Source: Acidobacteriota bacterium
GTDB taxonomy: Bacteria > Acidobacteriota > Vicinamibacteria > Vicinamibacterales > UBA2999
Assembly (NCBI GenBank): GCA_018000455.1
Contig: JAGNJW010000015.1
Span: 1-64,000, forward strand
DNA: 64,000 bases
Reading direction: 5' to 3'
A program made the position numbers and the translations under genes. The first letter of the stretch is position 1. Each line of letters opens with the position of its first letter. The notes under the pieces are model-generated. The model was not told the origin of the DNA. It worked only from the letters and a program-made list of their open reading frames with translations, and made no database searches. Positions 30,118-38,594 of the stretch are shown here, in pieces.

Positions 30118-32613
30118 TCAGTGCTTCCCCGGTCCCTGTTCCCTGGCCCTTGGCTGCTCGGTGGCGAGCGGGGCGGCTCGGCGAACCACGCTCAGCTGGA
30201 ACGGGTCGCTCGCGACCACGCCCTGCACGAAGGCCGAGATCCTGTAGTCCTGTCGAGCGGCATGGCGGATGACGGCGCGCACGGCCGCCATGTCCGACGC
30301 CTCGACCCGGCGCCCGAGGGCGTAGGTCATGAGGTGCTCGGTGAAGCTCAGGAGGAACGCGTCCTGATGCTTCAACAGGGCACTCCGCAGCCCGGCAGCG
30401 CCGTCCATCCTGGTGCCATCGTAGAGATCGCCCACCGCATCGACCGGCACGCCGTTGTCGCGGATCCGGTAGCGGCCGGTGGCATCGAAGTGCTCGAGGG
30501 CGAGTCCCAGCGGGTCGATCACCTTGTGGCACGACATGCACGCCGGATTGCGGCGGTGCGCCTCCATGCGCTCGCGCACCGAGAGCACCTTGCCCTCACT
30601 CGTGGCCATGGTTTCCTCGAGCGCCGGCACGTTAGGCGGCGGCGCCGGCGGCGGCGAGCCGAGCAGCACCTCCATGATCCACTTGCCGCGCTGCACCGGC
30701 GATGTCCGGTCGGCGATCGAGGTCAGCGTCAGCACGCTGCCATGACCGAGGATGCCGCGCCGCTCGGCCGGCAGCGCCACGCGGCGGAACTGGTTGCCGG
30801 TGACGCCGCCCACGCCGTAGTGCCGAGCCACGCGTTCGTTGGCGAAGGTGTAGTCGGCGGTGAGCAAATCGAGCACGCTCTTGTTCTCGCGAACGAGACT
30901 GGCCACGAACAGCTCGGTTTCCTGCTGCAGCCCCTGGGCGAGGGTGCTGTCGTAGTACGGATAGAGAATCGGGTCCGGCGAGACGTCGTCGAGATCCTGC
31001 AGGCGCAGCCACTGGGAGGCGAAGCGGGTCGAGAGCGCGTCGGCCCGGGGGTCGGCAAGCAGACGCGTGACCTGGCGGTCGAGCGCGCCCGCCGCACTCA
31101 GCCGGCCCTGCATCGCCAACGCCTGCAGCGGCTCGTCGGGCGCGGCGCCCCAAATGAAGTACGAGAGGCGGGAGGCCAGCTCGCCGTCGGCCAGGCGATA
31201 GGGCTGGCCGGGCTGCGCCGAGGCGGGGGTGTCTTCGAGGCGGAAGAGGAACTGCGGACTGGCGAGGATCGCCTCGACGGCCTTGGTGACACCGCGCTCG
31301 AAAGTGTCGCTCTTGCCCCGCTCGTAGAAGCGCAGCAGGCGCTCGAGTTCGCTGTCGGTGGGCGGGCGGCGGAAGGCCTGTGTGGCCAGTCCTCGCACGA
31401 TCGAGGAGGCACAGGCGGCTTCGTCGCTCGCGCTCGTCGGCCGGCACGTGAAGATCTTCCGTCGGCTCACCGTGTCTGACACACCGGTGACCCGGTGGGG
31501 TCCGACGACGGCCAGGTTCCTGAGGTGAGGCAGGGTGGTGATGCCGACGGCAATGCCGATTTCGGAATCGGCCATCGTGTGGTCGATTGGCGCCACCAGG
31601 TCGTTCACTGGGCCTTCGAACCGCTGCAGGAAGGCGGCCGTCACACGCTGTGCGCCGGCCTGCACGTAGACCGGCACCGTCTTGAGCGACAGGCTCGAGG
31701 TGGTCTCGTTCATCCGCGGATCGATGTCGAAGATGGCGGCACGTTCGCCGTTGATCGACACTTCGATCTGCTCGCCCCGGGCGGTGTTTCCGAACAGCAT
31801 GCCGAGCGGCTCGGCGAAGAAGTCCATCCGGAAGGTGTAGTCGCCGTCGGCCGGGAACGTATGCATCACCGAAATGCCGCCGCGCGTACCGAGCGGCGCG
31901 CCGTCGACGCGGGCGAGCTGCGAGGCCGTCTTCGGCAGGCTGTAGGTGGACTCGCCCGCCGCGCTGTCGGGATCCCCTACCGCCAGCGCCGTGACGCGAC
32001 TGGCCGCGCGCAGGTAGCCTTCAAGCAGCGCCGGCGAGAAGCCCTGCGCGTCGGCCACGTTGTCGAAACCCTGGCTGATCGTGTCGGGAGGCAAGAGCGG
32101 CGCCACGTCGACCTCCACGCCGAGCAGGTCGTAGACCGCGCGCGCGTACTCGGCGCGGTTCAGGCGCTGGAACGGCCGCCAGCCCGGATTGGGGTGCGCC
32201 GCCGCGTGCTCGTCCATGCGCGCTTCGAGCGCGCCCGCCAGATCCTCGAGGGCGCCGGCCGGCGGGCGCTTGGCCCCCGCCGGCGGCATCATGCCAGCGC
32301 GCAGCTTGCGCACCATCATCTCGACGATCTCGGGAGAGTCCTGGGCCCGCATGGCGCTGAAGCCGGCCAGTGACAAGCCGCCCGCCTTGGCGCGCTCGCT
32401 GTGGCAGCCGGCGCAGTAGGTGGTGACGAGGTCGGTCTGCGCGGCCGGGGCGAGCGCGTGCCCGCCGGGGCCGGCAGGCGCCGCCGGCCTGACCGTGGCC
32501 CGTGACGATTTGCGCGCGGTCGCCTGCTCGGCGGTGCCGTCTGCGGCCGCGAGTCCTGCGAGTGCCAGCCCTACCGCCGCGGCCGCCAGGGCCGCCGTCG
32601 CGCTGCGATGCAT
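30118..32613 (-). CDS. DUF1592 multi-domain dihaem cytochrome-like protein A
   Basis: An 831-residue exported protein (signal about 1-24, ATAALAAAAVGLALAGLAAA). The first haem c motif, C67-A-G-C-H71, lies in an N-terminal PSCyt-like domain. It is followed by the DUF1587 segment (PFQRLNRAEYARAVYDLLGV), a carbohydrate-binding-like beta domain, DUF1595, DUF1592 (ELASRLSYFIWGAAPDEPLQ), DUF1588 (FRRVALPAERRGILGHGSVL) and DUF1585. A second motif, C692-M-S-C-H696, precedes KVIDPLGLALEHFD. The protein is thus a predicted periplasmic dihaem redox protein of a group common in Planctomycetes, Verrucomicrobia and Acidobacteria; its reaction is unknown. The downstream DUF1552 gene starts 2 nt after its stop. 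Confidence 0.92.
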   Translation of the reverse strand: MHRSATAALAAAAVGLALAGLAAADGTAEQATARKSSRATVRPAAPAGPGGHALAPAAQTDLVTTYCAGCHSERAKAGGLSLAGFSAMRAQDSPEIVEMMVRKLRAGMMPPAGAKRPPAGALEDLAGALEARMDEHAAAHPNPGWRPFQRLNRAEYARAVYDLLGVEVDVAPLLPPDTISQGFDNVADAQGFSPALLEGYLRAASRVTALAVGDPDSAAGESTYSLPKTASQLARVDGAPLGTRGGISVMHTFPADGDYTFRMDFFAEPLGMLFGNTARGEQIEVSINGERAAIFDIDPRMNETTSSLSLKTVPVYVQAGAQRVTAAFLQRFEGPVNDLVAPIDHTMADSEIGIAVGITTLPHLRNLAVVGPHRVTGVSDTVSRRKIFTCRPTSASDEAACASSIVRGLATQAFRRPPTDSELERLLRFYERGKSDTFERGVTKAVEAILASPQFLFRLEDTPASAQPGQPYRLADGELASRLSYFIWGAAPDEPLQALAMQGRLSAAGALDRQVTRLLADPRADALSTRFASQWLRLQDLDDVSPDPILYPYYDSTLAQGLQQETELFVASLVRENKSVLDLLTADYTFANERVARHYGVGGVTGNQFRRVALPAERRGILGHGSVLTLTSIADRTSPVQRGKWIMEVLLGSPPPAPPPNVPALEETMATSEGKVLSVRERMEAHRRNPACMSCHKVIDPLGLALEHFDATGRYRIRDNGVPVDAVGDLYDGTRMDGAAGLRSALLKHQDAFLLSFTEHLMTYALGRRVEASDMAAVRAVIRHAARQDYRISAFVQGVVASDPFQLSVVRRAAPLATEQPRAREQGPGKH

Positions 32614-32684
32614 GCCACTGTCTCCGCTCCGCCTCGCGGCGGTTCATGCCCTCCGGTTCCGACCCGCCGGCTCCGGGGCCCACC

Positions 32685-34088
32685 CTAGAGCGTCGCGGTG
32701 GTGGCCGGCGCCGAATTCAGATCCATCGCGCCCGTGCTGTCGCCAAACTCCGTGACGTCGTCCAGCCCCAGCATGTGCATCACGCTCAGCATAGCGTTGG
32801 CCATCGGCGTGCCGTCGGCCGCCTTGATGTGCAGGTTGCCCTTGAGCTGACCGCCGGCATGGCCGGCCAGGAACAACGGGCAGCGCTTGTGGTTGTGCAC
32901 GTTGGAGTTGCCCATCGGCGATCCGTAGAGCACCAGCGTGTTGTCGAGCAGGTTGCGCTCGCCGTCAGGCGTGTTCTTCAGCTTGTTCAGGAAATACGGG
33001 ATCATCCCGATGTGATAGAGATTGATCTTCTGGAAGTCGCGGATGCGATCGTCCCGATCCTGATGGTGTGAGGCCGAGTGGAACGCCGTCTTCACGCCGC
33101 TGTCGGCGAAGACGCGGTTGCTGGCGTCGCGGCCCAGCTTGAACGAGAACACCCGCGTGATGTCACTGGCGAAGGCGATCGCCTGCAGGTCGAACATCAG
33201 CTTGATGTGCTCTTCGAACGAATCGGGCACGCCCACCGGTGCGCCGGGCAGCGCGCGCTCGTTGCCGCTGCTGTTGAACGATTCGGTCAGCTGGATGCGG
33301 CGCTCGATCTCACGCACGTCGTCGAGGTACTCCCCGAGGCGAGCTTGGTCGGCGGCGCCCAGTTCCTTCTTGAGCCGCGCCACGTCGGACGTGATCCAGT
33401 CGAGGATGCTCCGGTCCTCGGCCCGCCGTTCGGCGCGGGCGCCCGCCGTGGCGCCGACACCGAAGAGCTGGTCGAAAGCCACCCGCGGATCGCGGATCAT
33501 CGGCATCGGATCGGTCGGCGACGACCAGCTGATGGTGTCGGTGTAGACGCACGAGTAACCGTAGGAGCAGCCGCCGGCCGCGTCCACGTTCTCGATGCAG
33601 AACTGCATCGACGGGATCGGCGTGTTCTGTCCGAACTTCTTCGCGAAGTGCTGGTCGAGCGACGTGCCGACGCGGACGTCGGAACTCTGCGTCTGCTTGG
33701 GATGGAGCTGCGTGAGGAACACGGCGCTCGAGCGGAAGTGGTCACCGCCGATTTCGGGCAGTTCGAACGCTTCGGCATTTCTGACGTCGGTGTTGCTGAC
33801 GATCGTAAGGTAGTCGCGCAGCGGCTCGAGCGGCAGGAGGGCCGAGGGCGTCAGATCGAAGCTTGCGCCGGTGGCCGCCGGGGCCCACATGTTCTGCTGG
33901 ATGCCGAAGGCCGTGCTGCCGGCCGAACCGTGCACCATCTCGATGCAGGCCAGCCGCATCTTCCCAGCGGCCGTCTGCGCCAGTGCCGTACGTGCCGGCA
34001 CCATCGCCTCGAGAAACGGCAGCGCCACGGTCACACCCAGGCCCTTGAGGGCCGCGCGCCTGGACAAGTGCTTCTGCGTGATGAACAT
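32685..34088 (-). CDS. DUF1552 family exported protein B
   Basis: A 467-residue protein with the Tat-type start HLSRRAALKGLGVTVALPFL and an Ala-rich cleavage region (ARTALAQ). The DUF1552 landmarks are LACIEMVHGSAGSTAFGIQQ, PEIGGDHFRSSAVFLTQLHP, CSYGYSCVYTDTISWSSPTD and YGSPMGNSNVHNHKRCPLFL. Its N-terminus is almost identical to that of copy C (38595-39998), including MFITQKHLSRR, so B and C are the closer pair. This module lacks an ankyrin gene: the next gene downstream is DUF1592 A after 71 nt. A 127-nt gap with a strong palindrome separates it from the upstream DUF1592 B. Confidence 0.92.
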   Translation of the reverse strand: MFITQKHLSRRAALKGLGVTVALPFLEAMVPARTALAQTAAGKMRLACIEMVHGSAGSTAFGIQQNMWAPAATGASFDLTPSALLPLEPLRDYLTIVSNTDVRNAEAFELPEIGGDHFRSSAVFLTQLHPKQTQSSDVRVGTSLDQHFAKKFGQNTPIPSMQFCIENVDAAGGCSYGYSCVYTDTISWSSPTDPMPMIRDPRVAFDQLFGVGATAGARAERRAEDRSILDWITSDVARLKKELGAADQARLGEYLDDVREIERRIQLTESFNSSGNERALPGAPVGVPDSFEEHIKLMFDLQAIAFASDITRVFSFKLGRDASNRVFADSGVKTAFHSASHHQDRDDRIRDFQKINLYHIGMIPYFLNKLKNTPDGERNLLDNTLVLYGSPMGNSNVHNHKRCPLFLAGHAGGQLKGNLHIKAADGTPMANAMLSVMHMLGLDDVTEFGDSTGAMDLNSAPATTATL

Positions 34089-34138
34089 CGCGTGTCTCCG
34101 CCTCCGAAATGCGTGCCGCTGATCCTATCCGAAACCTG

Positions 34139-34182
34139 CCGGGGTCAGGCCGCTGGAAATCCTCGTCGGGGCCAGACCCCGG
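34139..34182 (-). repeat. Imperfect palindrome between DUF1592 B and DUF1552 B
   Basis: CCGGGGTCAGGCC (34139-34151) pairs with GGCCAGACCCCGG (34170-34182), 12 of 13 positions, around an 18-nt loop. It sits in the only long gap within a module of the array. It could attenuate transcription, cap an mRNA end or be a dispersed repeat; the related GGGGCCTGGCCC occurs twice near 13.5 kb. No T tract follows. Confidence 0.6.
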
Positions 34183-34215
34183 CGAGCCCCCCGGACCCGC
34201 ATCAGTGGCCCCGTG

Positions 34216-36762
34216 TCAGTGTCTGGCTCCGGCCGCCGGGGCGGTGGTGGTCGTCTCGGGCGCGTCGATGCGGCTCATGCGGAATGCCTGACTCGCTACG
34301 ATCCCCTGCACGAACGACTGCACCCTGTAGTCGTCGGCCGCCGCGTCACTGATGATCTGTCTGACCGTCGGCATGTCGTAGGACTCGATGCGACGCCCGA
34401 GCGCGTAGGTCATCAGGTGCTCGGTAAAGCTCAGCAGCACGGCGTCCTTGTGACGCAGCAGCGCCTTCCGGAGGCCCACCGGGCCGTCGAGCTTGGAGCC
34501 GTCGTAGAGAACGCCCACCGGGTCGACAGCCACTTCGTTGTCCTTGATGCGCCAGGCGCCGGTGACATCGAAATTCTCGAGCGCCAGGCCGAGCGGGTCG
34601 ATCACCTTGTGGCACGACATGCACGCCGGATTCGCCCGGTGCTGCTCCATCCGCTCGCGCACCGACAGCGTGCGTCCACCGGCCGTGTCCTTGGTCTCAT
34701 CGAGAGCCGGCACGTTCGGCGGCGGCGCCGGCGGCGGCGAACCGAGCAGCACTTCCATGATCCACTTGCCGCGCAGCACCGGCGACGTGCGGTCGGCAAT
34801 CGAGGTGAGCGCCAGGACGCTGCCGTGGCCGAGGATGCCGCGCCGGTTCGGGTCGGCCACCGCCACCTTACGGAAGGCGTTGCCCGTCACATTTGGCACG
34901 CCGTAGTGAATCGCGACGCGCTCGTTCACGAACGTGTAGTCGCCATCGAGCAGATCCAGCACGCTCTTGTTCTCGCGGACCAGACTGTCGACGAACAGCT
35001 CGGTCTCGCGCCGCAGTCCCTGAGCCAGCGTGTCGTCGTAGTCCGGATACTGCAGGTAATCGGGAATCAACTTGTCGAGATCCTGCAAGCGCAGCCACTG
35101 CGCGGCAAAGCGCGTCGACAGCGCTTCCGACCGCGGGTCGGCCAGCATCCGCTCGACCTGGGTGCGCAAGGCCGCCGGCGTGCGCAACTGGCCAGCCGAG
35201 GCCGCCGTGATGAGTGGCGTATCCGGCACCGTGCCCCACAGGAAGAACGAGAGCCGCGAGGCCAGAGCCTCGTCGCTCAGCCGGAAGGGCTGTCCGGCGC
35301 GCATCGTCGCCGGCACCTCCTCGAGGCGGAAGACGAAACGCGGACTGGCGAGGATCGCCTGGAGCGTGTAGCGGATGGCGTGCTCGAAATCGCCCTTCCG
35401 GCGCCCTTCGGTATAGAACCCCATCAAGGTCTCGAGATCGGCCGGTGGCACCGGCCCGCGGAAGGCACGGCTCGCCATCGCATTGATGATCTCGCCAGCG
35501 CAGGTCGGCTCCTCGGCCGCCGCGGTCGGCCGGCAGGTGAAGATGCGGCGGCGGCTCACCGAGTCGGACACGCCGGTCACGACGTAGGGGCCGTTGACCG
35601 TCATGTCGCGCAGGTGAGGCAGCAACGTGACGCCGAAGCTCATGCTGACGTCGGCCAGCGTATTCTCGGCAGGCACGAGCAGGTCGACGATCGGCGCCTC
35701 GAACTTCTGGATGAACGCGGCCGAGACGACGTGCGGCCCCGCCGTCACGTGGATGCGCGCCGTTTTCGGATCGAGGCTGTTGGCGGGATCCGATTCGCTC
35801 ATGCGCTCGTTCAGAGGAATGACCGCCACGCGCTGGCCGTCGATGGCCACGTCGATCTCTTCCTTGATGTTCATGACGCTCATCGTCGAGCGTCCGTAGA
35901 GGCCGCCGAGCGGCTCGTTGTGGAGGTTGACGCCAATGACGTAGTCGCCGTCGGCCGGGAAGATGTGGGTCACGACGATGCCGCCGCGCGTGCCCATCGG
36001 CGCGCCCTCGATCTGGCGCATCTGCGACATGGTGCGGCCCACCTTGTAAGTGGCTGCCGAGGGCGTCGCGTCACGATCGCCCACCGCGAGGCGGCTGATC
36101 TGGCTGGCGGCACGCATGTAGCCCTCGAGGAGCGTCGGCGACATGCCCTGCACGTCAGCCACGTTGTCGAACCCGTGGCTCATGGTATCGGCCGGCAGGA
36201 ATGCCGTGACGTCGACCTCGATGCCGAGCAGGTCGCGCACGGCGCGGGTGTACTCGGCGCGGTTGAGCCGCTGGAACGGACGCCGGCCCGGATTGGGGTT
36301 GGTGGCCGCGTGCTCGTCCATTCGCGATTCGAGCGCCGCGGTCAGCAGGTCGATGGTCGCCGCGTCGGGCCGGCGGGCCCCGGCCGGCGGCATCATGCCC
36401 GCGCGCAGCTTGCGAATGATCTTCTCGACCACCTCAGGCTGCTCCTGCGCCCGCATGGCGTTGAAGTTGGCAAGCGAGAGCCCGCCCGCCTTGGCGCGTT
36501 CGCTGTGGCAGGTGGCGCAGTAGGTCGTCACGAGCTCGGTCTGCCCCGCGGCGGTGAGCGGAACGGCCCCGGGCGTGTGCGACGCTGCAGGCGTCGTCGA
36601 CGCCGGGCGCGACTGCGCCTGTGCCTGCGCAGAGCGGAGTCGAGCCGGTGCTGAGAGGGCCGCAGGCGGCGCCTGCGCGGCGCTGACGACCAAGCCGAAG
36701 GCGATCGCCGCCGCGCCCGCTGCGGTCGCTGTCACTCGTCGTCGTGTCATGACTGGTGGCAT
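34216..36762 (-). CDS. DUF1592 multi-domain dihaem cytochrome-like protein B
   Basis: An 848-residue exported protein. The signal is in TRRRVTATAAGAAAIAFGLV, followed by an Ala/Gln/Pro-rich linker. The first haem site is C82-A-T-C-H86. The DUF1587 region reads PFQRLNRAEYTRAVRDLLGI, DUF1592 LASRLSFFLWGTVPDTPLIT and DUF1588 RGILGHGSVLALTSIADRTS, and the second haem site CMSCH precedes KVIDPLGLALENFDVTGAWR. The C-terminal part (LSFTEHLMTYALGRRIESYD) is DUF1585. I start at the ATG at 36762; 36750 is an in-frame alternative just inside. A frame further upstream would overlap the ankyrin stop. It follows ankyrin B by 35 nt, linking modules C/B. Confidence 0.92.
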   Translation of the reverse strand: MPPVMTRRRVTATAAGAAAIAFGLVVSAAQAPPAALSAPARLRSAQAQAQSRPASTTPAASHTPGAVPLTAAGQTELVTTYCATCHSERAKAGGLSLANFNAMRAQEQPEVVEKIIRKLRAGMMPPAGARRPDAATIDLLTAALESRMDEHAATNPNPGRRPFQRLNRAEYTRAVRDLLGIEVDVTAFLPADTMSHGFDNVADVQGMSPTLLEGYMRAASQISRLAVGDRDATPSAATYKVGRTMSQMRQIEGAPMGTRGGIVVTHIFPADGDYVIGVNLHNEPLGGLYGRSTMSVMNIKEEIDVAIDGQRVAVIPLNERMSESDPANSLDPKTARIHVTAGPHVVSAAFIQKFEAPIVDLLVPAENTLADVSMSFGVTLLPHLRDMTVNGPYVVTGVSDSVSRRRIFTCRPTAAAEEPTCAGEIINAMASRAFRGPVPPADLETLMGFYTEGRRKGDFEHAIRYTLQAILASPRFVFRLEEVPATMRAGQPFRLSDEALASRLSFFLWGTVPDTPLITAASAGQLRTPAALRTQVERMLADPRSEALSTRFAAQWLRLQDLDKLIPDYLQYPDYDDTLAQGLRRETELFVDSLVRENKSVLDLLDGDYTFVNERVAIHYGVPNVTGNAFRKVAVADPNRRGILGHGSVLALTSIADRTSPVLRGKWIMEVLLGSPPPAPPPNVPALDETKDTAGGRTLSVRERMEQHRANPACMSCHKVIDPLGLALENFDVTGAWRIKDNEVAVDPVGVLYDGSKLDGPVGLRKALLRHKDAVLLSFTEHLMTYALGRRIESYDMPTVRQIISDAAADDYRVQSFVQGIVASQAFRMSRIDAPETTTTAPAAGARH

Positions 36763-36797
36763 GCTGTTTTGCCGTCGTGTCGCTGTCGGTGCACCGT

Positions 36798-38576
36798 CTA
36801 GCACGACACGCACTTGTGATGGTTCTTCGAACCGAGCTTCTCGAGCAGCTGCAGGGCCTCTGGATACGGCTGGGTGCGCTGCACCGGACCGTTGGCCATG
36901 TCGGCCGTCGACTGCCCCTCGCGGTTCAGGCGCGTCACATCCGCCCCCTTCGACACCAGGTACTCGATCATCGCGACATCGCCGCGGGCCGCCGCCTGGT
37001 GCAGGGCGGTGTTGCCTTCATGGTCGGCCGCGTTGACGTCGGCGCCGAGCTCCTCGACCAGGTACTTCACCGCCGCCATCATGCCGCTCGGCGCATAGCG
37101 GTGCGAGTTGGCCGCAAAGCCCTCGCCGTAGCCGACGCCGGCGGCGGCCTGCAGCGGCGTGACGCCGGGGCCGCCAATCGGCAGCGGTGGCAGCACGGAG
37201 GTGTCGCTGCCCTCACGCACGCCGGCGTCGCCCACCCGCGGACGTCCGGCCGGCTTGGTCGTCGGGATGCTCGGATCCGCACCGGCCTTGACGAGCATCT
37301 TCATGGCTTCGATGTCCGAGGCATAGGCGGCGCGCCAGAAAGGCGTCGCGCCGATCTCGTCAACGCCCGACAGGTCGAAGTTGTAGCCCGAGTACCACAC
37401 CTTGTACTTGAGGCGGGCGTTCGGATCGGCGCCCTTGTCGATGAGCGCCTGCAGCGTCGCGAGGTAGCTGGCTTTCTGCTGCAGGTACGAGCGCGGCTGC
37501 GGGTAGAGCGCCTTGGGCGCCCACTGGACGTTCAGCACCGCATAGAGGGGCGCCACGCCGTTGTCGCTGACCGCGTTCGGGTCAGCGCCCTTGTCGAGCA
37601 TGAAGAGGGCGATGTCGAAGTGCCCGTTCGCGATGGCCAGCACGAGCGGGCTGGTCTTGTCGCCACCACTGGCCTGATTGACGTCGGCACCGGCCTCGAG
37701 CAGCACCCTGACGGCGTCCATCGAGCCCTGGCGCGCGGCAAACAGCAGCGGCGTCATGCCGCCCTGCCAGCCGACCAGCTCGTTGTAGCGGAAGTTGCGC
37801 TCGACGCCCGCCTTGCCCTGCTGCGGGCCGCGACGGCCACCGCCGCCGGCAGCCGCGGCGGCCGCTGGCGCGGCGCCGGGCGCCTGAGCACCGGCCGGCG
37901 CCCCGGACTGCTGCCCCTGGCCCTGCTGCGGTTGCTGCTGGCGGAAGAACTCCTCCTCGGGCGAGGTCAGCGACGCCAGGTTCACCACTTTCGACACTGC
38001 CTTCACGTTGGCGCCGGCGGCGATGAGCGCCTTCATGACGTCGACCCGGGTGTTGGCCGCCGCGAACATCAGCGGGGTCTGCTCCATCGAGGATTCCTTC
38101 GCCTCGACATCGGCGCCGGCGTCAAGCAGGGCCTTGACGGCCTCGACGCTGCCCGATGCGGAGGCCAGCATGAGCGGCGTCGTGCCGGTCGTGGTCGCCA
38201 GTTTGGCGTCGGCGCCGGCCTTGAGCAGCACGTCGACGACCGCGGCGTTGCCGTTGCGCGCGGCGATGACGAGCGGCGTGTTGCCGCCAAGACGGGTCGT
38301 CGCCTTCACGTTCCCGCCGGCGTAGACGAGCATCTGCGCCAGCTCGGCGTCGTTCTTCATCGCGGCCCAGTGCAGCGCCGTCGTGCCGTCGCCCTGCGCG
38401 GCGTTGACGTCGCTGCCTTCCTGCAGCAGCGTCTTCACCGTGGCCCGGTCGCCGGCCATCGCCGCGTCGGCCACCGGCGCGGCTGACTGGGCGCCGAGCA
38501 CCACCGTGAATGCCAGCGCGGTCGCGCCCACCAGGGCGGCGCCGCCCTTCACCGCGTATCCGAATTGAAGCTGCAT
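36798..38576 (-). CDS. Exported ankyrin-repeat protein B with C-terminal HKCVSC
   Basis: A 592-residue protein with a signal peptide (GAALVGATALAFTVVLGAQ), ankyrin repeats at about 35-210 (GTTALHWAAMKNDAELAQML; GNTPLVIAARNGNAAVVDVL), a Gln/Pro/Ala/Gly-rich linker at about 212-270 and further repeats to the end. The last repeat, EGNTALHQAAARGDVAMIEY, is followed by NHHKCVSC-stop. Layout, linker position, the conserved block KVWYSGYNFDLSGVDEIGAT and the Cys tail match paralogue A, so both derive from one ancestor. It follows DUF1552 C by 18 nt and precedes DUF1592 B by 35 nt. Confidence 0.88.
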   Translation of the reverse strand: MQLQFGYAVKGGAALVGATALAFTVVLGAQSAAPVADAAMAGDRATVKTLLQEGSDVNAAQGDGTTALHWAAMKNDAELAQMLVYAGGNVKATTRLGGNTPLVIAARNGNAAVVDVLLKAGADAKLATTTGTTPLMLASASGSVEAVKALLDAGADVEAKESSMEQTPLMFAAANTRVDVMKALIAAGANVKAVSKVVNLASLTSPEEEFFRQQQPQQGQGQQSGAPAGAQAPGAAPAAAAAAGGGGRRGPQQGKAGVERNFRYNELVGWQGGMTPLLFAARQGSMDAVRVLLEAGADVNQASGGDKTSPLVLAIANGHFDIALFMLDKGADPNAVSDNGVAPLYAVLNVQWAPKALYPQPRSYLQQKASYLATLQALIDKGADPNARLKYKVWYSGYNFDLSGVDEIGATPFWRAAYASDIEAMKMLVKAGADPSIPTTKPAGRPRVGDAGVREGSDTSVLPPLPIGGPGVTPLQAAAGVGYGEGFAANSHRYAPSGMMAAVKYLVEELGADVNAADHEGNTALHQAAARGDVAMIEYLVSKGADVTRLNREGQSTADMANGPVQRTQPYPEALQLLEKLGSKNHHKCVSC

Positions 38577-38594
38577 CGCCGTGTCTCCGAGAGG

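Noticed and set aside
34213-36654. 813-codon plus-strand ORF opposite DUF1592 B
   Set aside because: Shadow frame caused by high GC; His/Arg-rich text without motifs, whereas the minus frame has two CXXCH sites and all family domains.
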